Positions 9,464 through 20,900 of a stretch of 64,000 nucleotides of DNA are shown piece by piece; the first letter of the stretch is position 1; each line of letters starts with the position of its first letter. The stretch comes from Pyrus communis (lineage: Eukaryota > Streptophyta > Magnoliopsida > Rosales > Rosaceae). The notes below the pieces were generated by a model that did no database searches, was not told where the DNA came from, and was given only the letters and a program-made list of their open reading frames with translations. The position numbers were made by a program, and so were the translations under genes. Where the stretch lies: the NCBI RefSeq assembly GCF_963583255.1, contig NC_084813.1:12696001-12760000 (forward strand). Reading direction: 5' to 3'.

Positions 9464-11410
9464 ATGGAAGAAGAGGAAAACATGTCGCCACCATTTTGGC
9501 TCCAAGCCTCCAATTCTTTCCGGCAGTCCAACCATCGCAGCAGCCGCCTCGGCCGCTTTGCCTCCTCCGTTTTCTTCAGCTCCGGCGCTTTCGTTTTCGC
9601 CTTGATCGTCATAGTTCTGGTATTCATTTTCTTCGTAATCCCATCACTCTCGTCCTTCACTTCTCAAATTTTTAGACCCCATTTGGTAAAAAAAAGTTGG
9701 GATTCTCTCAACCTCGTCCTCGTACTCTTCGCAATTGTTTGCGGATTTCTCAGCCGAAACAGCTACAACGACAACAATGTTAGCAGTCCCATGTCGTACG
9801 ATGTTTCTTCTCCGCAGAAATTTGAGAAGTCAAACCCATCAACCCCACGTCAGTGGTACGATCAGTATTCAGATCGGAGTCGGACGGTCGATAATCAGAG
9901 CAGTGGTGCTACTAGTACGATGGACAGAGGAGTGAGGACCAGCAGCTCGTACCCGGATCTGCGTCAACAGGAACCTTCATGGAATGTGGTTAGGGACGAA
10001 CGATGGCGATCCCACGACGATACCCATGTGGCCGACGACACCCATGAGGCCGGTTATCCGATTCCGGGTTCGGATCCGCAGCATCAGCTCCACCGCCCTC
10101 ACCGGTCATGGCATGAAGAACCGGCAGAGGTTCTAGCACATGAAGAACCGGCAGAGGTTCTAGCGCATGAAGAACCGGCAGAGGTTCAAGCACGAGTAGG
10201 ATGTGTACTACGGACCCAGAATATACCAGTAAACACTTTTGTGATCCCTGCGGAGCAAGTTAGTTCTTCACACGCACAGATTCAGGTTATTCAACCCGAT
10301 CCTCTTAGTTCTTCACACGCACAGATTCAGGTTATTCAATCCGATCCTCTTAGTTCTTCACACGCACAGATTCTGGTTATTCAATCCAATTCTTTGCCCC
10401 CATCGCCGCCGCGGACGCAAACTCCGCCACCTCCGCCGCCGCCGCGCAAGACAAAGAGGACGTACCAAGCTATTGGAGAAAAAGAAAACTCGAATGCTAG
10501 TGACAATTTGGAAGTGGAGAATAATTTGCCCCCACCGCCTCCCCAGACCCCGCCTTCTCCGCCGTTACCTCCGCCATCATCGCCGCCGCAGATGTCGAAG
10601 GAGGTTGAGAACAAGAAAACGCCAGCTGGGAAACATGCGAAGAAGAAGGGAGTTGCTACCACTAAAGAGTTCTTGATCACGTCATTAAGGAAGAGTAGGA
10701 AGAAGCAGAGACAAAAGAGTGTCGAAAATTTCGAGACTCTCCTCGCTTCTGCCTCTTCGGCTCCTTCGTCTGCACTTCCGCCGCCCTCACCGCCGCCTCC
10801 TCCCCCACCGCTACCACCACCTTCGGTTTTTCCCAACTTGTTTTCTTCAAAGAAATCCAACAAACCCAAGAAAACTATTCACCCAATTCCACAGCCGCCG
10901 TCGCCACCACCGCTGCCACGGATCAATTCCACCGGGAGATTATCCCAAATCAGGCCCACGATGACAACTCAAAAGCCGCTACCTCCAGTTAAGGTGACCA
11001 GCTTCATCAACAGAGATGATGAGAATGCGAACAGTGGCGGGGAGTCGCCATCGGTTGGAATACCGCCGCCGCCGCCGCTACCGCCATTTAGTATACCGGT
11101 TACGAAATACGCAGAGCATGGGGACTTTGTGAGGATCAAAAGCAACGACAGTTCACTCAGCGGCTCACCTGATTTGGACGACAGTGATCAGGATTCAGTT
11201 CCATCACCGACCACGGGTAGTAAAACTCCATCGGAGAGCGGAGAGTCGCCGACAAAAGCTATGTTCTGTCCGAGCCCGGATGTGAACACCAAAGCTGACA
11301 CCTTCATTGCAAGGTTCAGAGCTAGTTTGAAGTTGGAGAAGATGAACTCTGCGAGGGGAAGGTCCAATCTAGGCCCACATTCCAGTGAAGAAGATGTCAC
11401 GGATATCTAA
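9464..11410 (+). CDS. Proline-rich membrane protein with DUF761-like C-terminus
   Basis: A single-exon gene of 648 codons with no known reaction. From the ATG at 9464 (MEEEEN...), the protein has two hydrophobic segments, about residues 40-64 and 80-97, separated by a short conserved stretch; this looks like a membrane anchor. The rest is hydrophilic and disordered. It carries three 9-residue repeats (HEEPAEVLA, residues 217-243), three 15-residue repeats built on SSSHAQIQVIQ (about 266-310) and several polyproline runs. The last ~43 residues contain ADTFIARFR, resembling the DUF761 motif of plant proteins that often also carry an N-terminal DUF4408 membrane part. The frame is open upstream to an ATG at 9245, but that region overlaps a MITE, so 9464 is preferred. 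The reading frame is certain; the function is unknown and the family name is inference. Confidence 0.85.
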   Translation: MEEEENMSPPFWLQASNSFRQSNHRSSRLGRFASSVFFSSGAFVFALIVIVLVFIFFVIPSLSSFTSQIFRPHLVKKSWDSLNLVLVLFAIVCGFLSRNSYNDNNVSSPMSYDVSSPQKFEKSNPSTPRQWYDQYSDRSRTVDNQSSGATSTMDRGVRTSSSYPDLRQQEPSWNVVRDERWRSHDDTHVADDTHEAGYPIPGSDPQHQLHRPHRSWHEEPAEVLAHEEPAEVLAHEEPAEVQARVGCVLRTQNIPVNTFVIPAEQVSSSHAQIQVIQPDPLSSSHAQIQVIQSDPLSSSHAQILVIQSNSLPPSPPRTQTPPPPPPPRKTKRTYQAIGEKENSNASDNLEVENNLPPPPPQTPPSPPLPPPSSPPQMSKEVENKKTPAGKHAKKKGVATTKEFLITSLRKSRKKQRQKSVENFETLLASASSAPSSALPPPSPPPPPPPLPPPSVFPNLFSSKKSNKPKKTIHPIPQPPSPPPLPRINSTGRLSQIRPTMTTQKPLPPVKVTSFINRDDENANSGGESPSVGIPPPPPLPPFSIPVTKYAEHGDFVRIKSNDSSLSGSPDLDDSDQDSVPSPTTGSKTPSESGESPTKAMFCPSPDVNTKADTFIARFRASLKLEKMNSARGRSNLGPHSSEEDVTDI

Positions 11411-11480
11411 ACTAGTTACTTATTGCTGTGCGGGAAAGTTAAAACTCATTGTGTAATTAATTGCTATGTAGAAAAGTTGA

Positions 11481-11486
11481 AATAAA
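11481..11486 (+). promoter_or_regulatory. Candidate polyadenylation signal
   Basis: AATAAA lies 71 bp after the stop codon at 11410, a suitable place for 3' end formation of the proline-rich gene. Confidence 0.55.
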
Positions 11487-11759
11487 AAACAGTGCGTGAT
11501 TTGTCGAAGGTACTTAAATATTGGAGTTGAGGATTGTCGAGATAGAAATCTTGATCTGGGTTGTTTATGAGTTTTTTTCTGACATATACATTGAGGAAGT
11601 ATAGTATACAGGGGTGTATCGGGTTTTTATATTTAATTTAAAATTATTTAATGGTTGTTGGTTAGAAAAATTCTTTTATTTGATTTTGTTAATATATGGT
11701 AGGGGAGTAAGGGGAGTGCATTAGTATTCGGATTTGGATTTCACATGAGTGTCAGAATT

Positions 11760-12850
11760 TGTATGCTAAGAATGGAGGATATACGGTGCGTACGGGATAT
11801 GGAGTTGCCATGGAGATGCGCCGCGATATGTTGATGGTTGCTGGAAGAACATATGGAGATTGGCAGTGCCGAATAAGTTGAAGTTCTTTATTTGGCGATG
11901 TTGTAATGGTTCTTTAGCTGTGAGAGTTAATCTTATTCGGCGGCAGATGTAGGTGGATGGTAGGTGTGTGATGTGTGGAGAAGCGGAGTAATCGGGGCAC
12001 CATTTGTTCTTCGAATGTGTGTTTCGTAGAGTGATGTGGTATGGATGTTCACTACAGCTTGACATTGTGGCGTTGAAAGGAAGTGATTTCTGAGAGTACT
12101 GGATGAGACTGTGTGATAGGTTCCATGATAATGAGTGGCAAGAGGAGTTGTTGCAGGAAAGTGTTTATCTTATGCGGAGAGTATGGAAGTGCTGCAATGA
12201 TATGATCTTCAAAGGTGTGTCGGCTAATCCTATGGAGATGATTAATATTGCCAGGCAGTAAGTGGTTGAATTTCATGCATGCAATGACATGAAGGAAGCT
12301 ATTAATGGTGGTGTTGTGTTTGGGGGGACTACATGCTTTGCGGGTCAACAGGTACGGTGGAAAAGACCTGCTTTTGGAGTGTTATGGGGCTTGGTGTGGG
12401 AAGACTTGCAAGGAAGGCTATGGATGGGTATTGAGAGACTTTGCGGGGTTGTTGCAAGCGGCTGGTGGGGAAGGTGGTCTAATTTTTAACAATTCGATGA
12501 TGGTTGAAGTAGCTGCAGTTCGCGCGGCTTTACAAGTCTGTCTTGAGCTAGGATGCATAGAGGTGGGGGTTGAGTCAGATTCTCATACGGTTATTCATAT
12601 GGCCAATAGGGAGTATGTGATTGATGCTACTTTGGAAATATTAGGTTCTTGGCATCTCAATTAGGAAGGGTGACGTTTGCGTGTGTTAAACGACATGGTA
12701 ATGCTGCTGCTCACGCTATTGCCTCGTATGTAACCTCACATGGAGGTGCTTTCCGTTAGGATACTATTGGTCCGGAGTTTTTATTTAATATTTTGGCTGA
12801 AGATGTAAACATTACTATTATAATTTAATAAAGTCTACTCTTTGACCCCA
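11760..12850 (+). pseudogene. LINE remnant: zf-RVT and RNase H domains
   Basis: This is the 3' end of a plant non-LTR retrotransposon. Near 11770 the frame reads GGYTVRTGYGVAME, the motif at the start of the zinc-binding reverse-transcriptase-associated domain. It continues with KLKFFIWRCC, the paired cysteines of GRCVMCGE and HHLFFEC, to about 12040. An RNase H domain follows at about 12390-12760 (GYGWVLRDFAG, VEVAAVRAALQVC, GVESDSHTVI, VKRHGNAAAHAIA). Several stops and at least two frame changes break it, so it is dead. It ends in an A-rich run near 12849, as expected for a LINE tail. The same family type appears again at 16019-16300 on the other strand. Confidence 0.85.
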
Positions 12851-14414
12851 AAAAAAAAAATAATATCTGGTGCCAATTTTTATACTATTTTTTCTAAATT
12901 AATTGGTTGCTTTTTTCCCATACAATTTGTGTCCATTTTCTTTGGAAATAACTAGAAATAGGATATTTTCTTAATCTTGGAATATAAATAGAACAAATCG
13001 GCAATGCACAAGCCATGGACATCATGCACAAAACCATAATTACTAAAATACTCAAATATAAATACTAAAAATTATCAGCCTATTGCATTATTTTTCTCAT
13101 TTGGAAGAGAGGGATGTGGAGAGAGCTCTGGGTTTCTGAGTTGAGCTCAAATCTCTAAGCTTAGATTTCGAAGAGAGAGAAGTGCAAAGAGAGGTGAGTA
13201 GAGTGAGTTGAGTTTTGGGTTGACCTCATACTTCTGATTTCAAACAAAGGGATGCAAGAGAGAGGTGAGAGGAGTGAGCTGGGTTTTGTACCATATTTTT
13301 TGTTTTGGCCGAAAAAAAGTTCTATTTTTTTCGGCAACTGAAGCTTTGGCAAACATAGTAAGGTAGGGTGTTTGGTTCCAAATTTCTACATCAATGATTT
13401 ATGGAATAAATGGGTTGTTTGTAAGATTAATACTTAGAAGTTAAATTAGGGTTTGTGTTTCATGTTGAGGTCTATGGGTTGTGGAATACTTTACTTTTTG
13501 ACGTGCTACAAAATTAGGATAGAACAATTTCTGGTTCAAGTGTTCAATTACAAAAATTTGTGAAATTTTTTCCGTAATGTGCATGTGGTGTGCATGACTA
13601 CAACTTAATATAAGAAGCGGGAATGTTCACTAGTTATAATGCACGTATGTTGGGCCCCCGAATTTAGCGAGTATGTAAATAACCTAGTTGGCTTCGGCAA
13701 AAAACAAAATTAAGAAAAAGCTTAGAGGACGTTAGGGGTCATGCATGTCGATGAAATAATGACAACGAGTATCATGTTTTCCACATGCACGATTAAGCGG
13801 TGGTTGATGTACGTAACAAGACTTTTCAAACTGTCACTATAACCTTATATATGTAACAATTATGTTTTAATTATATCCACTACACCAATAGATTTATGTT
13901 AAAGTTTCTTATTAATACGAAAAGTAGCTCGTTGCTCGATCTCCAGTTATGTGCATATGATGTGCATGTACTGTATATATGATGTGCATGTGGTGTGCAT
14001 ATAGTGTATATGGTAGTGATATCATAGGTGGTGACGTCATAGGTGATGATGTCATTTTTTTTATTTCAAAGAGAAAGTTGTGAGCTGTGAGCTGTGAGTT
14101 TTTGGGTTGACTGAGATCTATGAGCATATCATGTACATGTCGTGTGTATGTTACTAGAAATAGATGATTTTTAATGGGATTTCCAGAATCTAGGTTCATG
14201 TCAAAGATTTGTAAACTACAGATCTCCAAGGGATTTCTAGAATCTAGGCCACCACATATCCCCCAACACCATTAATTGCATGATGCACGTCCGTAACAAA
14301 ACCAACTTCGTTGCACATATTGATACAGAAAACAATTTGGGATTTCTTCGAACTTAGAAGGAGAAGGCGTTCATTGGCGGAGGAGAGACAGATTGCAGTA
14401 GAAAAAAATGGTGT
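12851..14414. other. Non-coding stretch with simple repeats
   Basis: No gene supported. At 13090-13300 there are two or three loosely repeated GAGAGAAGTG...GAGTGAG(T/C)TG segments. At 13950-14150 degenerate TGATGTGCATG/GGTGACGTCAT units recur. The rest is AT-rich. Confidence 0.5.
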
Positions 14415-14431
14415 CTTTAGTTTTTCATAAT

Positions 14432-14597
14432 TTTTTTTAATACATTGATATTTTTACACTAAGGGGAGGGGGAGCTCGGCTAAGCCACACAATAAGTAGC
14501 TTAATTTGGTATTTGAATTCACCATTCACGAGATTCGAACCTAAGACCTCTCACTTCCAAGTGAAGAGAAATATCACCAGATCGTACGACTGAGTGG
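14432..14597 (-). mobile_element. tRNA-derived SINE with 17-bp target duplication
   Basis: Read on the minus strand, the element starts GCCACTCAGTCGTACGATCT, has a pol III box B (GGTTCGAATCTC) about 50 bp in, continues into a tRNA-unrelated body ending CTTAGTGTAAAAATATC, and finishes with a short T/A-rich tail. The flanks are CTTTAGTTTTTCATAAT (14415-14431) and CTTCAGTTTTTCATAAT (14598-14614), a 17-bp target duplication with one mismatch, as left by LINE-driven insertion. Confidence 0.9.
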
Positions 14598-14688
14598 CTT
14601 CAGTTTTTCATAATGGATTTTCTTCGACATCTAAAAATTTTCTGGACTGCAGATTGGTTTGGACCCATATAGGTTTTGAATGAGATTT

Positions 14689-14966
14689 CGAATTTGGGGA
14701 AGAAGATGATTTGATGAAGAAATCCCCAATATGCAACTGCAAGCACATAAATGTGTTCATTTCCTGAAAGGACCAATTAGCAAACATAAACAATCTCCAA
14801 ATAAATCAAATCTTCCAACTGGGTTTTCGAATTTGGGGTTGAAGATGATGATTTGAGAAAGAAATCCTCAATCTGCAATTGCAAGCACATAAATGTGTTC
14901 ATTTCCCAAAAGGGCCAATCAGCAAACACAAACAATCTCCAAATAAATCAAATCTTCCAACTGGGT
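14689..14966. repeat. ~139-bp tandem duplication
   Basis: The block starting CGAATTTGGGG at 14689 recurs at 14828. Both copies share GCAAGCACATAAATGTGTTC and CAATCTCCAAATAAATC. The copies differ at many positions, so the duplication is older than the one at 3017. Confidence 0.85.
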
Positions 14967-14969
14967 TTT

Positions 14970-16018
14970 CCATTATCTTTCACTAATCTAAGAACATCCA
15001 ATAAATATCATTTGTAGGGAAAGAGAGAGGGAGGGAGAGAGAGAGAGAGAGGGTAGAGAGAGACATAAGAAAATAGGATGAAATACGCCATTTATATACG
15101 AGGGCAATTTGGTTATTTCAGGGTGTAGGAAAAATCTTATTTATGTTCGATTGTTATGCATTGCGTGTGCATATTTAAAAAAAAAAAATTACTATTTTTG
15201 TCCCAAGACTAAGAAAAGGAAAAAATTAGGTTACCATCCCTATTTTTCCTACCCCATTGATTAAAACTTTATTCCTTTTCAATTTTTGATCAAGGTCCTT
15301 AGATTTGAATAAATGTCATTAATTATTTTGATGATAAAATATTTTTTATTTCTAAATATATTCATTTAGTGTTAAAAACGTTACATTTGGTATATTTATA
15401 TTTATGGCTAAATTTTTTGTCATATATTTTTATTTTTAGTTTGTACCCATTTTTAATTGCAACCTTTTTTCAATTAGTACCAATTTTCTTTTTCAATTTT
15501 AATTTGTACCCATATATTAATTCATTTTCTTGCATGTATTTTTTTAACTTTTATTTGTATTTGTACCCATATTTTTTAATTTATTTGTACCCATTTTTAA
15601 TTTTGCTAAATGTATCCATACTAATTATATGTATTTATTTTATGTTTTGAAATATATCAACAATTATTTTTTAAAATATATTAATAATTACGAGGGTATA
15701 TTTTTTTTTTTCTATAATTTTTGTGAAGAACAATATTACTCTAAAATTGATTTTTAAGTATTTCTTTTTTTTTAATATTATTTGAATTTGTTTAAATTTC
15801 ATAATTTGTGGGACATTAAATGCATAAATGCATGCGTTAAATCTCTTAAATGAGGCTAAGATCTCGATCAAAATATTTAAATAAACAAGATTTCAATCTA
15901 ACAATTAGGTTGATTAGGGACTAGAACCAAAATAATCCTTAAGAAAATGTCATATTTTTTGGTATTTCCCTTTTATTTTAGAGAAACGATAGATATTTCA
16001 TTGATATTCAAAAAACGA
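14970..16018. other. AT-rich non-coding stretch with simple repeats
   Basis: A (GA)n microsatellite lies at about 15018-15062. Between 15436 and 15612 the motif TTTGTACCCAT recurs about four times in degenerate form, with related TAGTACCAAT and TGTATCCAT. No gene recognised. Confidence 0.5.
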
Positions 16019-16300
16019 TCAATACAAGTCAGCAAGAGTTAATCTCCGCCAAAAAAGGTCTATAATTAGACAGGGGGTCGAAACCCAATTACAGGATTGA
16101 CAAGTATTGAGACCGGACCGAGCCAATCTGTGGGCAACTTCGTTGGCTTGCCGTCGAACCTGGGAAAAAGAAGCTTTAGTGATTGATGGAAGAAGGGCCT
16201 TCAAATCCTCAATAATCGGTCGAAGTGAAGAGAGATTAATAGAATGATCATTCAGCGCTTCCACTCCATTCGTGCGATAGAGAGAGATAGGTAACCCCAC
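16019..16300 (-). pseudogene. LINE remnant: C-terminal RNase H piece
   Basis: An open frame of 93 residues on the minus strand contains FSQVRRQANEVAHRLA, the C-terminal motif of LINE-encoded RNase H domains, followed by the usual tail up to a stop codon. The rest of the domain and the reverse transcriptase are missing upstream, so this is a 5'-truncated fragment. It resembles the domain at 11760-12850 in type but is a separate insertion in opposite orientation. Confidence 0.75.
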
Positions 16301-17959
16301 TAAGGATGTTCATCGATCGCAACCAATAATATTTCGCCAGTTCGCATCCAATCAGTTCAATGTAGATTGGATTGTGCTTTTTCTAGTTCAATTAGATCCA
16401 ATTAGAAGTGAGGATCCAGTCTAACTTGATCCAACATAATAGATGTTGGATTTGATTATGATCAAGTTTTGATAATTAATAAAGAAAATACTGAAACATA
16501 ACAAATTTGTTGTCATGTTTTTAATTCAAATATGAAACGATTAATCATTTTAACCGTAGTTTATAAGTGAAATCAATCCAAACCAAATCGCGTATAACTT
16601 TACTCAATATAAAATTTTCTTTTGTCAATTACTCAAATATAAGTTGAACTCCACGTATCAAGGTCCACTAGACTTGGTAATAGTTTGAGCTTTTAGAAAT
16701 AATGGAATTGGGAAAGTGAAAATCATCAAACTTGATATGACTTTGATTGGCACTGGACAGGTGGATGACAAAACACTTGCTTTTAGAAAGAGGACTAACG
16801 CTCCCGTGATTTGAGCCACATAATACGTTTTACTTGTCCACACTTTGAATTTCAGGAAATTTTATTATTACATTATTATTTTATTTGTTTTGTTAGATTA
16901 GAGAGCCGATGAGGTTTGAACTTACATCGAAATGCAATGCCATAACTCATTTTCATCATTGTGGTAAATAGCTACTTGCTTATGCATTATTGAATATGCC
17001 AAATAGAATTAGTTTACCTGCTATATATATATAATATACGACAAATTTATGTTCATATATTATAACATTGGTTATATCACGTATTATATATACTAGAAAA
17101 GTTCACACACTATGCATGAGAAACATGATTTTTATTCTCCTTTATTTTTCTTTAAATTTTTTATGGGAGGAGTTATTTGTTCTTAACGGGGTTCACAGAC
17201 ATCTAAAAAAGGGGTTGGTGTTAAGAAGAGAGAAAGAGAGTAAGTTTAGAGGGTATTGATAGGGTGACATGGTCGTGGGGTTAAATAAAAAAATAGCAAA
17301 CTCGGCATAGCTACCATTCGAATTGGCGATCCTACGCTTGTTCCAGCTTCAAGATGACGGAATTGGGATTGATCGAAGGATCGAAGAGGGGATTGAGAGG
17401 GAATTCTATTAATATGTAGTTTAGATATATAAATATACAAATATTATATATATATATATATATAATATAGAACAATTTCTCGGGTTTTAGATATAAAATT
17501 AAATTGAAAAAGGATAGCATATGCAACATGCTAATGATAAATTTGATGACAATGATGGAGATGGTGGTAACTTGCAGAGGGGGTTTGGGAAGGCGGCTAT
17601 AAGTAATCGATTTCCAAATATTAATATACATTTCTTGCTTTTTAAAAGTAAGAAAAATTACCACCGAAAGTAGACACATTTTTTCTTGAAACATTGGTCA
17701 ACTAGTGCATGCAGTGAAAGTAGCAACCATATATGCATACACATATGTATATATACACAATTATGTAAAAGTAGTAAGCTACAAGTGAAAGAAACTTAGA
17801 AATCCAACAAGAAAACCTTAAATTTTTTGGTTTGATTGCAATACATTGAGTCTTGACCCAAAAAAAAGGACATGTTCATGGTATTATATACCAAGTCGAC
17901 ATTTTTTTCTCTTGCATACAACGATATTAGAAGTGAGGATTTGCGCTAAACCGCAAAAA
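16301..17959. other. Non-coding AT-rich stretch
   Basis: I see no gene. A (TA)n microsatellite lies at about 17445-17466. The open frames here are short and without domains. Confidence 0.5.
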
Positions 17960-20900
17960 GGGATTGCTGTTGCCTCATGTGTTCAAACCACCCCGCCTTG
18001 ATTTGGACTTGAGCAATGCCTTGCTTCAAAGTCAGAGAAATTGCAGGATTCACTCGGCTATCGAAAACTTCGACTTCATCAGCCTTTTCGTTGCTACAAA
18101 ATTGCAAAGACTTTATAAGTAACAAAAACGGTTGTCAGAAGAAACTGTACACAATTGCCTACCGGGCTAAGACCTGGTTTGGTACTGAGGTGATTCTGAA
18201 AAAAACTGCTATAAAAAAAAGCTGGGAGCTGTTTTTGTGTTTGGTAAACACTCAGCTTTAGCTTTTTTTCACAGTTTTGGATGAAAAAAGCCAAAAACAA
18301 GAAGCTGCAAAACCCAGCTTTGAAAAACCGGCTTTTTTTTCACATCTGTTTTACATAAAAGTTTACCAAACACTCTAATACTGCTTTTTTTTTTTTCAAA
18401 AGCACTTTTACAAAAAAGTTTACCAAACACTTTGCTGCTTTATTTCACAGCTGCTTATTCTCACAGCACAGCAGAATCAGCTTTTTTTCAAAGCACAACA
18501 ATACCAAACCAGCCTAAGGATAGAAATCATTCTGCTTACCGGTGTCACAATGTCTCTCACGAAATGGGTGAGCAGCATCCCAGCGCTGTATTTGGTCAGG
18601 ATCAGGTCCCAGTTCTTCTGCATTCATAGCCAAAAATAGTTAACTCACCAATTCCACGCTCATCTAAAACATGTTTCCAGGAATTAAGAAAACTCGTACC
18701 TTTAACCATCTCCACGCTGTTTCACAGCATTCTAAGCTTATACCAATAAGTCCGTAAATAATGTATTGATCTCAAACCAGAAAATAATTAAGATGAAGTA
18801 GCTGTAAACTGGCAAAAAAGTTCAGAACCTCCAGAACCGTAACCGGGTCTGGAGAAGATGGAAAAAAACCCTGATACAAGGTCAAAACGTAAAGAAAAAA
18901 GTCCAAGTTACTTTCGTCTAAGCAAGAGACGGAGAATAGGGGAATGCCAGAAAATGCAAGCTTTTCAATCTTACGTAGAATCCTTTCCTTCCCTTGCACT
19001 GAATTCACTTATCTGTAAACATTTAATGGGGAGTCAAAACCTTCTCCATTTGAACTGCTAGCATTCCTCATCACGGCAATGTAAACAGCCTGCAGGACAA
19101 TAATGTTCAGACTTCTGCCTGTTAGACTCGAAAATGCCTAATAAGGATGAGGAAATGATACACAGAATGATTATAACCCCTCTCGTATAAGTTGAAGGTA
19201 GCGGAGTGTTTCTATCATTCAATAATGTCTGAAATCAGTCTAATGCTTCTTTTTATGTTTTGTAATGGCCGAACGTAACCAAATCTTGCAAGATTTCTGC
19301 TCTCAGAAGTGCACTGAAGTGACTCTCTCCTGGTACTGATTCCCAACCAAGTTTTCTGTATGAATGCTTTCAAATATATTAAGTATGTTAGCGTTAAACT
19401 CTTGCTTAGCAATCCTAAATAAAGTATTACTGCATGATCGCGAGGAGAATCCAAAACATCACAACATACAATGTTCATTTTAGGTAAGGAAAAAAGAGAG
19501 AGAAACCAATTTTATAGGCGTCGAATTCACAATCGCTGGCCAAAATACAACTCATTCAATAAGTTAAAAGGAAAAAATGGTATTCCCATACTAATAATGT
19601 GTGTTCTACTAAGCTGAAAACAGGAGGAGACTAATGAAAAACTTTTCAACTCATTTCCGAATCTGGGATGGCCTCACTTGAGATTTCAACAACATTATAA
19701 CAAACCTGCAGCTGCATATACAACGCAAAAGGTAATGCTACGATAAATAGTTGAAACGGCTACTGATATTCACCAAGAAAAAAATCTGTACTTACATCTA
19801 TCAATTTTGTTACGACAAATATTATCTCCTTATTTTCTGTATTCATCCATCAAGGAAAGCAAAGATAAAAGTGACTGTTCATAAGCTTCACATAGAGCAT
19901 ATGCATCATCCAGAATGCATGAAATGTGAGACTCGGAGCTATAAACCGTCTAATTATGAGTGGTTTATAATGGCTCAAAATCAAGTAAACAATCTGAAAG
20001 GCGAAACCACAGAATCAAAACAATCTGAAAAGTGACAAATTGAACACACCGAATTTCTCCGTTGCTTCTAAGCTTGCTCAATAGCATTCCTAAGCCGAGG
20101 TGCAAGCTTATCTTGATAATTGATGCTATCGAAACCGCTCTGCTTGATGTTAACCTTGACCCACAGTTGTTCATCACATTTCTGTTGATTCTTTAAACCA
20201 TTATCAGAGGAATCGACATGATCTGAAATGTTCACTTCTCTTGACTTTGTTTCCAAAAGGAAAGTCCTGTGCCTCTCATACGAACCAAGTGAAAAAGTTA
20301 TTAGAAGTATCCATTTCCCATCACCATGCACACCGGTTGACAGGAAACGTGTCTGCAAAACAAAAAATTCATTAGATTTCTGCAGATAATATGATTTTGG
20401 TATTGACTATTACGGAGATAACAGGATATCCTTTTTCCTTTGTCCAACCACCCATATTTCACTGACTTTGACACCAGATTCCTCCGAAAGAACACTCCAT
20501 AAATCTTCTGTCTTTGCATTTTTGCCAGAATATCGTTTTATGTAGGAACTTAACAATTTTCCGATTGGGTAATGAAGCCCCACAGTAAATAAACAAACTG
20601 AATATATGTTAACACATTTAACTGATTACAGAGAGTAAATTGACAAAGTACTGCAAACAAGAACGTCTTCATAACAAGAACTCTTCGATTTCCCATCTTT
20701 GGCCTTCAGTCCTTTTTGTTCAAAACACTATCTATTGCAGTTTTCATATGTTTATATTTGTCTTGAGGGAACAAAATTGCTTGGTGCTGGGATTTGCGTT
20801 GCGCATGGAATTGCAGAAAACTGTCAAGGATTGCAAGGCCTAATTTCAAGCAGTGCATTTGGTGATGAGATTAAGAAGAGTACTTCAGCCCACAGTATTC

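Noticed and set aside
10381..10869. Glycine-rich antisense open frame
   Set aside because: It is the mirror of the proline-rich coding region; GGN codons arise from CCN on the other strand.
17332..17694. 120-codon minus-strand frame
   Set aside because: Crosses a (TA)n microsatellite and shows no family resemblance.
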